From positions 186,001-250,000 of the forward strand of contig MJGA01000025.1 in NCBI GenBank assembly GCA_001910725.1: a stretch of DNA of 64,000 bases. Direction: 5' to 3'. Positions within the stretch are counted from its first letter, which is position 1. The number at the start of each line of letters is the position of its first letter. Below the pieces are notes generated by a model. It had not been told where the DNA came from, searched no databases, and saw only the letters and a list, made by a program, of their open reading frames with translations. The position numbers and the translations under genes were made by a program. Positions 46,039 to 56,281 of this stretch are shown here, piece after piece. The stretch is from Phanerodontia chrysosporium (lineage: Eukaryota; Basidiomycota; Agaricomycetes; Polyporales; Phanerochaetaceae).

Positions 46039-47604
46039 CTACAGGTCGTTGAGAAAATCCACTTTCCGGTCAGACGATTTCGCGTATTTAGCAGCTCGGG
46101 CCCTCATACGTGCACGCCTAGCTTCCCGCTCATCAACGGGTTCCTGGGGGGGAGTCTGTTTCAACTCCTTCTCGTCCTCCTCCGTCCATTCGTGGATGTG
46201 GGCCGCATTGATGACGACTTCGTCGTCGGCCTCGAGTTCCGCGATCTCCTTCTCCAATTCGGCCATTCTGGCCTTTGCTTGATTGAAGGAGTTTTTCTTG
46301 GCGGCGATTGCCGCTGCGTTCTTGCCTTTTCCTTGATTATTACTCCCCCCGCTCGAGGAGGAGGCCTTGCCGTTGTTGTTGTTACCGGAGGACTGTTGCG
46401 GCTTCTGGTCTTTGAGCGAGAAGCAGTCCGAAGTGACGTGCGTTTTAGCACGCGCGAACTTCTTCAGCTCGGTGCAAATGGCGCAGGGAGTTGAAACCTT
46501 CTTGGCTTCTTGTGAATTCGCCTGTTGTTTCCCCTTGCCTTTGCCCTTGCCCGTCTGAGCCGCGCTGATGTCCATAGCATTCGGGTCTGGTGTAGAACCC
46601 GAGCCGTGCGAGTATCCTTTACTGAAGATGTGCGTCGCTGCGCGGTCGGGGTAGAGTTCCTTGTATGCCTCAACGAGATACGTCATGAATTCCGACGCGG
46701 TTGTAGGCCAACTCGAGCGACCGCGACCCAGCACGAAGATGCCCAGCTTCTCCTCGACGTTGTCGTACAGCTTGTTAATCATATGCGCATCCGTGAACGG
46801 CTTGCTGCTGTTGTCGAGGAGTACCTTGAAGCGAACCGAGTAGTCGATGATGTCCTTCTGGAGAGCCGACTTGTTGTTGAGTAGCTTCTCGAGGTCCTTC
46901 GTTGCCGTGCGCGTAACATCCTTTTGACCGTATACCGTCTGGAGACTAGCCCAGAAGCTGTCGACCGAACCCATGTCCTCGCCCCTGGCGTTCTTGTCCA
47001 ACAGTGGTTGCATCAGCTTCAGGGCCGGTTCACGCAACAGGGACAACGCATTGACGATGCGCTGTTTGTCCGTTGTGATGCCCTGGGTGCTGTTCCAGAG
47101 TTCGACCAGATTTTTCCATTCCTCAAACTTCGTCGTATTCTTCTCGCCTGAGAAGAGCGGCGATTGGGCGGACTTGGGGCGAGCAGGTGCGCCACCTCCT
47201 GAACCGATACCGGCTGGGAGGGCGTTCAACTGTTTGATCGCATTGTCTGCGATCCCCTTGACGCTTTCCAGTGCGGCTTCCTGGACATAGGTGATTTTCT
47301 GGGTTTCGACCAGCTCTTCGCGGACTTCGTCCACCTTCTCCAGAATCGACGTCATAGCCCCGTTAAAAATATTGAGGAACCCATCGAATAGGTGCCTCAC
47401 GTGGGCCTCGTTCTGACGGGAGGCTTCAACGACTCCCGCGTAGATCGATTCTTGAATGAAGATCCTTTGGTTCTGCGATATTTCCTCTGGTGCTGCGACC
47501 GAGGAGATGGCCTGAACCGTGGTCTCGTGAGAGAGTTGGATATTGTCCGAGGACAAGTTGATGTCGGTCCAGTTGATTTGAGCGATTTGATCAGCGTCAG
47601 CCAT
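46039..47604 (-). CDS. Gypsy-A gag
   Basis: 521-aa structural (capsid/nucleocapsid) polyprotein of the retroelement, intact. It starts MADADQIAQINWTDI. Capsid-like helical region at residues about 140-330 (FEEWKNLVELWNSTQG, ALSLLREPALKLMQPLL). The nucleocapsid part has MDISAAQTGKGKGKGKQ then a Cys/His cluster (CAICTELKK..THVTSDCF) that differs from the classic CX2CX4HX4C knuckle, then a Gly/Asn/Ser-rich stretch and a basic C-terminus (RRARMRARAAKYAKSSDRK). Pol follows in the -1 frame with about a 30-nt overlap window before the gag stop; no canonical slippery heptamer is visible there. Confidence 0.88.
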   Translation of the reverse strand: MADADQIAQINWTDINLSSDNIQLSHETTVQAISSVAAPEEISQNQRIFIQESIYAGVVEASRQNEAHVRHLFDGFLNIFNGAMTSILEKVDEVREELVETQKITYVQEAALESVKGIADNAIKQLNALPAGIGSGGGAPARPKSAQSPLFSGEKNTTKFEEWKNLVELWNSTQGITTDKQRIVNALSLLREPALKLMQPLLDKNARGEDMGSVDSFWASLQTVYGQKDVTRTATKDLEKLLNNKSALQKDIIDYSVRFKVLLDNSSKPFTDAHMINKLYDNVEEKLGIFVLGRGRSSWPTTASEFMTYLVEAYKELYPDRAATHIFSKGYSHGSGSTPDPNAMDISAAQTGKGKGKGKQQANSQEAKKVSTPCAICTELKKFARAKTHVTSDCFSLKDQKPQQSSGNNNNGKASSSSGGSNNQGKGKNAAAIAAKKNSFNQAKARMAELEKEIAELEADDEVVINAAHIHEWTEEDEKELKQTPPQEPVDEREARRARMRARAAKYAKSSDRKVDFLNDL

Positions 47605-47737
47605 TGTTTCTTAGTCAAAAGGTATGTTAGTACAAATTCTTTCCACTTTTACAGTTGGAAAGTAAGGAAAACTCTTATGTATCACACAGAAGTTCAGTGT
47701 CAGGTGGAGTTTTTATTGCATCGGGTTACAGGTGGAT

Positions 47738-48523
47738 TTAGTATTCGAATGAGATATTGAGAGCGACGAGCTCCCTTGCGATCTCTACATATCGAGTACT
47801 AAAATTTTCGAAGGATACATATTTTATTTTCTTTAGATCCCTCGTAATCCACCTGTAATGTTTTCCCTTCAACTTCTTTCTCCCCTTGTTCTCGTCGAAG
47901 TGGTCGTATAGGTCTTCGAAGTCGACGAGCAACTTCGAGACTTCGTCGCCTAGCTCCTTGTCGACCTTGTCGATGTCGACGAGGTGGTCGCTGAGCGGTA
48001 CCAAACGAAGGTTTACCGCGTTGAACAAGTTCATCATCTCTTTTGTTCGATTGATGATGTGCGACTTCTGCATACGACCTGCTTCTTTCGGGACCTTGCC
48101 TTGCATGTCGCCATCGTTCCCGTATGTCTCCTCGACCTCTTCTTGAGACAGGTGCTGAGGGGGGCCCAAGCGACTCAGGAGTGAGGGAGCCGGATTCGAA
48201 ATCCGGTCCTCGAGACGCTTGCGCGCCTTCATCTCCATGATGAGCCTGGAGGCCTGTTCGAGCGCCCAGAGGCGTTCCTCGAACTCCTCGTTGATGCGAT
48301 CCTGCTCGGCCTTCGGGACGGGGCGGGTGACGGTGCGACGGTTACGCTCACGCTGGAGGAGATATTTCTCGCGCTGTTTGGGGCGCTCGATCTCTGTCAG
48401 CTTCTCCTTGACCTCCTCATAGACCTTTTCTTGGGTCTCCTTGCGCAGCGATATGCGCTCGGCAAGGGAGGGGTAGGGGGTGGCGGCGTTGCGGGCAACG
48501 ATGGTCTTGTTGTAGAACTTCAT
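47738..48523 (-). CDS. Gypsy-A ORF0: extra 5' ORF upstream of gag
   Basis: Unknown function; 261 aa, intact, ATG start (MKFYNKTIVARNAATPYPSL), 133 bp before gag and in the same orientation. Highly charged, helical and probably coiled-coil in the first 120 residues (EKVYEEVKEKLTEIERPKQR, EEFEERLWALEQASRLIMEM), then a second helical part (LVPLSDHLVDIDKVDKELGD, KLLVDFEDLYDHFDENKG) and the C-terminus KKIKYVSFENFSTRYVEIAR...FEY. No zinc finger, signal or membrane segment. Gypsy-B has an ORF in the same place (56705-57394) with SLAER-type and SF..NF..R.V..EL..FE-type elements in the same order, which suggests a shared, real gene. It could be a capsid accessory or RNA-binding factor; this is speculation. 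Confidence 0.75.
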   Translation of the reverse strand: MKFYNKTIVARNAATPYPSLAERISLRKETQEKVYEEVKEKLTEIERPKQREKYLLQRERNRRTVTRPVPKAEQDRINEEFEERLWALEQASRLIMEMKARKRLEDRISNPAPSLLSRLGPPQHLSQEEVEETYGNDGDMQGKVPKEAGRMQKSHIINRTKEMMNLFNAVNLRLVPLSDHLVDIDKVDKELGDEVSKLLVDFEDLYDHFDENKGRKKLKGKHYRWITRDLKKIKYVSFENFSTRYVEIARELVALNISFEY

Positions 48524-49357
48524 CTTAGTGATAACATAATCAACCAGCGTCCTTTTACAGGTACGGCTTATGGAAGGAAAAAAGTGCTCAGAAAATGAGG
48601 GTTACCAGCCCTCTCTTGCTGCGGTTCGAATCTTGATGCGCGCGCATTCGTGGGTAGAGTCGTTTACGGCATGCCATTATCTCTCTGCACATGCGCGATG
48701 GGGGAGTTTCAGATCTCAGTCGGGTTTCCACACCCGCTGCAAATGGTTTGTCGTGCCTTACAGCTACGATCTCCACGGACTTCCTGGATGCTAGCGTCTT
48801 ACCGCTTGTCATTCAGTACTGGGGATGCGGCCACCTTACGGTGGACTCAACACCCCACGCGTCACGTGACCACTTACGCCTGTGGATCGGCAAGAAGATT
48901 CCCATGCTGTATTCCACAGCCCGCCCACATGGTCGCACTCCTGGCGCCACGTGTCCAACGGTGGGTCTCAACGTGTCAAGCCCCTTGTCAGGTGGCCCAA
49001 CATATCCCCCAGATCCCAAGTCGTTTAGGTCTCCGGACAGGCCGAGCACAGCATCGCCTATTACAGGTCGATGTGCGCTTCGAACCCGCCTACACAAACA
49101 TCACTCGCGATAATTCGTCGAGTCATGCCCATGCGACCCCATGGCCGACGACGTACAGCCCCCTTTTACAGGTGGACCTCAGTCGCCAGCCCCACGAATG
49201 ATAACTACCCCTATTACAGGTGGTAGTCGCGCATCGAAGAAACGAACCTGCGAACGCAAGATTATAAGTAGTAAAGGTGCCGACGTCGAGCACGCTGCGC
49301 ACGACGATCAAGCCCTTGAGGCCGACATCGACGCGAAGGGGTATAGCATCATCTAAA
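48524..49357 (-). promoter_or_regulatory. Gypsy-A 5' leader with ACCTGTAA repeats
   Basis: 834 bp between the 5' LTR and ORF0. It holds four dispersed copies (minus strand) of ACCTGTAAWAGG at about 49208-49222, 49160-49175, 49056-49069 and 48551-48562; another ACCTGTAA lies near 47726 between ORF0 and gag. No coding frame with support. No obvious tRNA-complementary primer site next to the LTR. Confidence 0.6.
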
Positions 49358-49846
49358 TGTCAAAGTAAACCCCGCTACTTACCTTAGTAGCTTTGGTGGG
49401 GTGAGACTTGACTGCGAGAGTGAAGTAGGTGGTAGACGAGGTAGATGATGCTGGGGACTTAAGCCCAGCAGAGTCCGGTATATATACATGAAGGGGAGGA
49501 CCCCTGGTACTACCCGAGACCCCTAATACTGCCCATCACATGCACGATAGCGTGATGATGGTGCGATACTTGCCAAGACACTCCGGGCTCGGCGAACGAA
49601 GTCTAAAGCCGAGTATCGGATGTGTCCGGAACCTTCTACGCTATTCTAGAATACACTACCCGGACCCTGGGTCCGGCTACCTACTATACCCTTGTACCGG
49701 AGCGTCTACATCATAGATAAGATAAAGATAAGATCCTCACATGACTCTGAGTCCTTTCCCAGCACGTGACCAACACGTGACCGCGTTCTGACGCGTGCCT
49801 GTCCTAACCCTAGTCCATAACCCTAACCCCTGGCGCCTACTGGGCG
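49358..49846 (-). repeat. Gypsy-A LTR (5' LTR in element orientation), main part
   Basis: The first 489 bp of the LTR; Gypsy-B inserted in it after GGGCG, and the remaining 41 bp lie at 58250-58290. Confidence 0.9.
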
Positions 49847-50540
49847 TGTCGCGGAGCTAGGGCTCAACGCTTCACGAGGGAGGGCAAGTGGGGAGGTCGA
49901 CGACGAGGCGCGGCGGAGCGAGTCACGCAGCGACGCACAACTTATGCAGCTGTCCGTATTGACCAAGATAATATTAGCACTGTAACTACAATACAAACAT
50001 CGGGCTTACCTGTCCGTATTGACCAAGAGGTCGAGATGACGGACAGGAGCGAGGGAGCTACCCTTATATACTACAGGTCCTTTAGGGCAGGCTATACGAT
50101 TACATAAGCTGATGGGCAGCGCTCAGCATAGCCAGCGAGGCTGTGACGCGGGCTGCGCGGCGAGGCTGTGCTGGGGCTATGTCACGAGGCTGTGTCAGCT
50201 GGCAGTGTCTCGAGGCTGCGTCGGGCCGAGGTTGTGTCATCAGGCTGATCAGCTCGGCGTGTCTTGGCGAGGGGAGTCATCAGGGATGACAATGCCTCCT
50301 CGGCGATCCAGGGAACCGGTTGCAAGGCAGACCGGTGATCCGGGCAGTGTCTGAGCGCGCAGTGGGATGCGCTGGCGTCTAGGGGTGATGCGCCATCAGG
50401 GCGCTGGCGCTGAATGGCCAGGCGCTGGGTGTGGGCGGCTAGGACTCCAGACGGCGCGAGGGCTGCTCGCCCGTTGGATTAATCGAGGAAAACAGCCAAA
50501 AATCGGCGAAAAATAGGGCAGCACCGTCACATCCGTGACA
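49847..50540 (-). repeat. Gypsy-B LTR (3' LTR in element orientation)
   Basis: 694 bp, TGTCGCGGAGC..ATCCGTGACA on the plus strand. Contains about six irregular GAGGCTGYG units (about 50136-50245) and two copies of CTGTCCGTATTGACCAAG (about 49950 and 50009), with a TATA box read on the minus strand (GTATATAAGG) between 50060 and 50085. Confidence 0.93.
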
Positions 50541-50578
50541 TTACCCCCCTCCTAAAACCGAGCGTCCTCGCGAGGTCG

Positions 50579-53500
50579 TTAGAGGTGATGCCCCTCCTCC
50601 CAATCGAGATCGGCCTTGGCGCGATCAGAGGCAGAAAGGTGGGAGACGTCGACTTCGGTGACGAACGGGCGAAAAGAGGCGGCGAGGGCTTCGAAGGCGG
50701 TGGCAGCGAGCTTGCGGGGCGCTTCCGGATTTTCGCGATGGAATTTGTTGACCAGAGCTTTGGCGTGTTTGAGGTTGTCTGCCTTTTCCCACGTGTCGCC
50801 GGCTTGGCCGTAGCCTTTCCAGCGGACCTTGTACTGCAGTTGTCGGCGGTATATGCAGCTGTCGAGAACTTTCTCGACGACGTATTCCTCTTCGCCGGCA
50901 ACCTTGATAGGTTTGGGTGGCGGGGGCTTCTCAACGCCCTGATCGTGCCACGGGCTGAGGCGGTTGACATGGAAAACCGGGTGGATTTTCAGCCAGCTCG
51001 GGAGCTCGAGCCGATAGTCCAGATCGCCGATCTTTTCCAGAACCTTAAACGGACCCAGCTGGCGGGGGCCGAGCTTGGGCGAGGGCTGATCGATGCTGAG
51101 GTCCTTCGTGCTGAGCCAAACCTGATCGCCGACCTTGAAGGAGTGGGCGCGTTTCTTTGCGGCCTCGTACTCTTCTTTCATGCGGGCTTTGGTTAGGCGC
51201 AGGGCAGCTTCGGCCTCTTTGCGGACGTGAGCCATGCGGTCTAGGCGCTCGTCGAGGGCGGGAACGTTGGTGTGTTTGCCGGCTGGGATCGTGAAGTCCG
51301 GTGTGTAGCCGTAAACAATCTCGAAGGGCGTACGCTCGGTAGCATTGGACACGTGTGAGTTCAGGGTGAACTCGGCCATCGGGAGCCAATCGACCCAGTC
51401 ATCTTGGCGCTGGGAGACGAAGAGACGCAGGAATTTCTCGACTTCCTGGTTCTTGCGCTCGACCTTGCCGTTGCCTTCAGGGTGATATGCCGTGGTGAGG
51501 CCGGTAGCGATGCCGAGGCGCTTGTACAACGCTCGCATGTACTGGGCTGCAAACTGGGGTCCTCGATCAGAGAAGATCTTGCGTGGGAGGCCGTGAAGAC
51601 GGAAGATGTCCGTGTAGTGGACGTCGCCCATGCCGGCAGCGGTGATCGTCGAGTCGACCGGCACCAGGTGGCACTGATCCGAGTAATGGTCCACGTAGAC
51701 CGCGATCGAGTCCTTCTTGGTCTTAGCGTCGCGCGGGAGTTGTGTGATGAGATCCACGCTGACGTGTTCCCAGGGCCCTGAAGGGACATCGTGGGGCTGC
51801 AGGGTGGCTTTCGGATGTGGGGCGGACTTGTACCGTTGACATTGATCACAGCCGAGCACGTAGCGGCTAAAATCGGCAGAGATGCGCGGCCACCAATAGT
51901 ACCGAGAGACCAACTCAAGGGTGGTGTGTTTCCCAGGGTGTCCGGCAGTCGGCGCGTCGTGGCAAGACTTGATGACGTCGTTGCGCAGCGCGGCACTGTT
52001 CGGGACATAGACTTTCCCATGGTAGTACAGAAGGCCGTTGTCCTCTTCCCATTCGAGAACGCCATTGCGCAGCTTGCGGGGCCCCTTGGTCCGGAGAGTC
52101 TGCAGAGCGTCTGCGACTTCCTTTTCCTTTTCGGAGCAGTCGCGAATGCGCTTCTCGAGGGGGAGGGGCTTGCGAAGGCTGCCGTGGCGGCTATCTTAAA
52201 CAGCTCTGGCTTCAACACTACCTGCGAGCGATTGTCTTCTTCGTCGGAGACATGCAGCGAGGAGGGCCGGGAGAGCGGATCAGCGAGGAGATGGGTCTTG
52301 CCGGGGCGGTGGATGATGCGGAAGTCGTACTCGGCGAGGTAGGAGGCCCACCGGGCTTGTCGCCGCGTGAGATTCTGCGCAGTCTTCCAGTACTGGAGAT
52401 TCTGATGATCGGTCCAGATCTCAAAAGGCTCCGGGAGACCTTCGAGGAACTGGCGCCAATCCTTGAGAGCTTCGATGATTGCAAGCATCTCACGGTCCCA
52501 GATCTCGTAGTTCCGCTCGGCGGGGCTCATGGTCTGCGAGCGATACGCGATTGGATACCAGAGACCATCTTCAGGGTTGCGTTGGGCTATGACTCCTCCG
52601 GTTGCGTAGCCAGAGGCATCGGTCTCGACGCGAGTTGGCCGATCAATGCTCCACATGGCGAGCACGGGCTGAGTCGTGAAAGCGCGCTTGAGCGTCTCGA
52701 AGGCTTCTGCCTGTGCGGGACCCCAATTAAACGGAGTATCCTTCTTCGTCAGATCGTGCAGCGGGCGGCAGATCTTTGAGAAGTCTTTGATAAAACGGCG
52801 ATAGAAGTTGGCGAACCCGACAAAGCCTCGTACGTCTTTGAGGTTCTTCGGGGTCGGCCACTCGGCTACTGCCTTAACCTTGCCGGGGTCCATGCCGACT
52901 TGTCCTTCGCTGATGAGGAGCCCAAGATACTCGATCTCTGAGCGCTCGAACTCGCACTTCTCGGACCGAAGGTACAGATCGTATTTGGCGAGGCGTGCCA
53001 AGACTTCGTGAACAATCTTCCGATGTGAAGCGAGATCGTTCGACCAGATGAGAATGTCGTCGAGGTAAACTGCGACCTTGCTTTCGGCGATGAGGTCGGC
53101 GAAGATGTGGTTCATGAGGGCCTGGAACGTGGCAGGGCTGTTGCACAGACCGAAGTACATGACTCTGGGCTCGAAGAGGCCACGGTTGGTGACGAAGGCG
53201 GCTTTCCACTCGTCACCTTCCTTAATCCGGACGTTGTTGTAGCCCCAACGGACGTCGAACTTGGTGAAGATCTTAGCGCCCTGGAGCTTCCCGATGATGT
53301 CGGAGGCGAGCGGAAGGGGGTAGCGATTCTTCACAGTGATGTCGTTGAGCTTGCGGTAGTCCTGAATGAACCGGAGCTTGCCGTCCTTTTTCTTAATGAA
53401 GAAGACGGGGGAAGCGATCGGAGACTTGCTGGGGACGATGTAGCCCTTGGCGAGTGCGTCGTCGATGAACCGCTGTAGTTCTTCATTCTCGATCGGGGAC

Positions 53501-55036
53501 ATGGGATAAACCTTCGATTTGATCGAGGCTGGGGCGTCCGGAACGAGATCTATCGCGTGATCCCAGGGCTGATGCTTCGGAAGGCGGTGCGATTCCTCTT
53601 CAGAGAACACCTTCTTGTGTCGGTGGTACTCCTTGGGGACCAGCTCTTCGAACGTCTTGGCGTACTTCTCGCGATTGGCTTCGACAGCGATCGCTTGCGA
53701 ATAAGTGTAGTCGGCGAGGATCCAGACTTCGTCCTTGGCATCCTCAACAATGCCTGTTCGAAGCCATTCACGGCATTCGGAGCGGTTGGCGTCAATCTGA
53801 TGGATACCGAAAACCGGGGTGTCCTCAGCTCCGCCGCGGAGCTGAAACTGGACATTTCCCGTTTCCCAGTCGATGTTCGGATTCCATTTCTTGAGCCACG
53901 GAAGTCCGAGGATGACGTTCTCGGGACCGATGTTCGTGACAAGAAACTCCTCCTTAAACGTGTAAGAACCCACAGTGAGCTGGAGTCTGGCACGGCGTGT
54001 GATAGACCCTGCTTCATTCTTAGTTCCGTCGATGTTGTACAGTGTGATCTCCTTCTTGAGCGGTACCGTGAGGATCTTGTGCTGCTTACAGAAATCCTCG
54101 TGGATGAACAGCGAAGTTGCACCGGAGTTGTCACGGATGTGACGGCGCAGCCCTATTTTTCGCCGATTTTCAGCTATTTTCCTCGATTAATCCAACGGGC
54201 GAGCAGCCCTCGCGCCGTCTGGAGTCCTAGCCGCCCACGCTCAGCGCCTGGCCATTCAGCGCCAGCGCCCTGATGGCGCATCACCCTTAGACGCCAGCGC
54301 ATCCTGCTGCGCGCTCAGACACTGCCCGGATCACCGGTCTGCCTTGCAACCGGTTCCCCCGGATCGCCGAGGAGGCACTGTCATCCTTGATGACTCCCCT
54401 CGCCGAGACACGCCGAGCTGATCAGCCTGATGACACAGCCTCGGCCCGACGCAGCCTCAGACACTGCCAGCTGACACAGCCTCGTGACATAGCCCCCGCA
54501 CAGCCTCGCCGCGCAGCCCGCGTCGCAGCCTCGCCGGCTATGCCCAGCACTGCCCATCAGCTTAGGTAATCGTACAGCCTGCCCTAGAGTACTGTAGTAT
54601 ATAAGGGTAGCTCCCCTCGCTCCTGTCCGTCATCTCGACCTCTTGGTCAATACGGACAGGTAAGCCCGTTGTGTTTGTATTGTAGTTACAGTGCTAATAT
54701 TACCTTGGTCAATACGGACAGCTGTATAAGTTGTGCGTCGCCGCGTGACTCGCTCCGCTGCACCTCGTCGTCGTCATCCCCATCCGCCCTCCCTCGTGTA
54801 GCGTTGAGCCCTAGCTCCGCGACAGGAGTCAATCATTGCGGGAGTGCGAATAGTTTTATTGATTCCGGTGAGCTTTACAGGTACACGATAATGATTTGAA
54901 AACGGATCTAACACTGATATAGTACACGAGCGGATGGTATCAGAAATGTCCTGCGGTTCTAGCGAAGGCGCCGGAGTTGAATCCGGGCTTGACGAAACGG
55001 GGACCGACGATGCGGCGTCACTCCGGCCCCTTAAGC
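50579..55036 (-). pseudogene. Gypsy-B pol: protease-RT-RNaseH-integrase-chromodomain
   Basis: The pol frame is open from the frameshift site at 55037 through LDPFSNHYRVPVKLTGI and the protease active site AMIDSGATSLFIHEDF, which is split by a solo LTR between MI and DSG (54129-54824). Then RT/RNase H in 54128-52180 (FIQDYRKLNDITVKNRYPLP, catalytic YLDDILIWS, FVGFANFYRRFIKDFSKI, VETDASGYATGGVIAQ), a one-base frameshift near 52174-52178 (KIAATAAF then RKPLPLEKRIRDCSEKE), integrase 52170-50900 (HDAPTAGHPGKHTTLE, CDQCQRYK, FSDRGPQF, AYHPEGNGKVERKNQE) and a chromodomain (VEKVLDSCIYRRQLQYKVRW, KGYGQAGDTWEKADNLKHA). The end is HLSASDRAKADLDWEEGHHL; no dUTPase. Confidence 0.92.
54129..54824 (+). mobile_element. 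Inverted solo LTR of the Gypsy-B family inside Gypsy-B protease
   Basis: 696 bp, the reverse complement of the Gypsy-B LTR (TGTCACGGATG..CTCCGCGACA), with target duplication GGAGT at 54124-54128 and 54825-54829. Removal restores the codons Asp-Ser-Gly of the aspartic protease. Confidence 0.94.
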
Positions 55037-55043
55037 AAAACCC
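54999..55043 (-). promoter_or_regulatory. Programmed -1 ribosomal frameshift signal, Gypsy-B gag/pol
   Basis: In gag frame the site reads xxG GGT TTT (55043-55037), matching X XXY YYZ. A 6-nt spacer GCTTAA that contains the gag stop follows, then a hairpin: GGGGCCG (55030-55024) with CGGTCCCC (55006-54999), 7 bp with one bulged U and a 17-nt loop. The -1 frame is open from here into protease. Confidence 0.8.
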
Positions 55044-56281
55044 CCGAGCTGCTTTTGTATCAGAGCCAGCTGATCACGGAGGGCGGCGAGCGCGGCGGCT
55101 TGGTCATCAGACGAGCTGCCGGAAGACGAGGAGGCCGGAGACGAGGAGTCCTGTGACGAGGTATCCGAAGACGAGGCGCGGACAGCGGCGGTAGCGGGGG
55201 CAGTTCTCGGCTTGCCCTCGAGGCGAGCGCGACAGACGCGGGACCAGTGACCCTTCTTGCCACAGTGGTTGCAGACCGAGTCGCGGTGAACGGGGTCCGT
55301 GGACTTGTGGGACTTTGAGCCGCAGACCCTACAGCGATCCTTCATGACAGCGTCGAACTGGCGCTTGAGATCCGTGCCAGTGAGACCCTTAAACAGCTCG
55401 TCAATGTTCGCGGCGTCAATGTCCATCGCGTTTGGGTCGCGGAAGGCGCGCGCTGACGAGCTAGCCGGAGTCGAGGACGTCTTGCCTTGCTGTGCCAGGA
55501 GGTCTTGCGAGAGCTTGTCCTTCGACCGGTCGACAGCGAAACCCGCGTTCTTGAGCTCATCGTACGTCTCGGGGCCTTTGCCGGTAGCGGGGTTGACCAT
55601 GTATGAGATCCGCTCGAGGTAGTCCTTGTTGAACTTCGTCCGTAGCCGGGCTGCCAGGTCCTCCGGGGTGAGCTTCGTGCGGCCGGCGAGGGCTTGGAAC
55701 TCCGCGAAGAATTCCGCGAACCGACGGTTGCCTTGCGTGCATGCCTGCAGTTTGCTGAGGGCCTCGGCCTTCTCATCGACGGGCTCGAACCGGTTCTTGA
55801 ACGCTTCCCAAAACGTGGCGCGAGAGCCGTCGAATATCTGAACACCGTCTGCCGCCTGTTCGATGTATTGCCGTGCCCATTCAGCCGCCTCGTCCTGCAT
55901 GAAGGAGAGGGTGCCGACGATCCACTTCTGACCATCTACCAAGATCTTGCCGGAGTCGGGGTCTCGCTGGAGGTTACCATTGACGTCGCGCTTGCCGAAT
56001 TTCTCCGGCTGTCCGTCGGCATAGATACGATAGGCGGCGCGGAAGAGACGGGCTGTGTCCGAACCTTTCCCTTTGAACAGGACGGGCTTCTCGACGAAGG
56101 GCAGCTCCTTGTTCGCGTTAACCGTGGCGTTGACCGTTGTGTGATTGTTACCGATGGCCTGGGCCAGGGTATTGACCGTGTTGGTGAGCTGCGTCATCGC
56201 CTGGGCCATTTGCAGGAGCGCAGCAGAAACAGAGTCGGGAGGCGCCGGACCGGGCGGCGCTCCGCCGGGAGTGCTCGACAT
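55031..56281 (-). CDS. Gypsy-B gag
   Basis: 416-aa capsid/nucleocapsid protein, intact. N-terminus MSSTPGGAPPGPAPPDSVSA; capsid-type region FKGKGSDTARLFRAAYRIY, EAAEWARQYIEQA, FWEAFKNRFEPVDEKAEAL, CTQGNRRFAEFFAEFQALAG (the retrotransposon gag fold). MDIDAAN precedes two Cys clusters: CRVCGSKSHKS and a canonical CX2CX4HX4C zinc knuckle CNHCGKKGHWSRVC. The Ser-rich C-terminus ends GGFA followed by TAA. The heptamer GGGTTTT at 55043-55037 overlaps the last codons and should direct part of the ribosomes into pol. Confidence 0.92.
   Translation of the reverse strand: MSSTPGGAPPGPAPPDSVSAALLQMAQAMTQLTNTVNTLAQAIGNNHTTVNATVNANKELPFVEKPVLFKGKGSDTARLFRAAYRIYADGQPEKFGKRDVNGNLQRDPDSGKILVDGQKWIVGTLSFMQDEAAEWARQYIEQAADGVQIFDGSRATFWEAFKNRFEPVDEKAEALSKLQACTQGNRRFAEFFAEFQALAGRTKLTPEDLAARLRTKFNKDYLERISYMVNPATGKGPETYDELKNAGFAVDRSKDKLSQDLLAQQGKTSSTPASSSARAFRDPNAMDIDAANIDELFKGLTGTDLKRQFDAVMKDRCRVCGSKSHKSTDPVHRDSVCNHCGKKGHWSRVCRARLEGKPRTAPATAAVRASSSDTSSQDSSSPASSSSGSSSDDQAAALAALRDQLALIQKQLGGFA

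Noticed and set aside
48600..48640. GGTTCGAATC box-B-like motif
   Set aside because: It lies in the Gypsy-A leader, with no cloverleaf around it.
50112..50354. Repeated ORF starting MGSAQHSQRGCDAG in several LTR copies
   Set aside because: It lies wholly within the Gypsy-B LTR, arises from GAGGCTG repeats, and is also found at 44,813 and 57,816 as part of the same LTR; not a gene.
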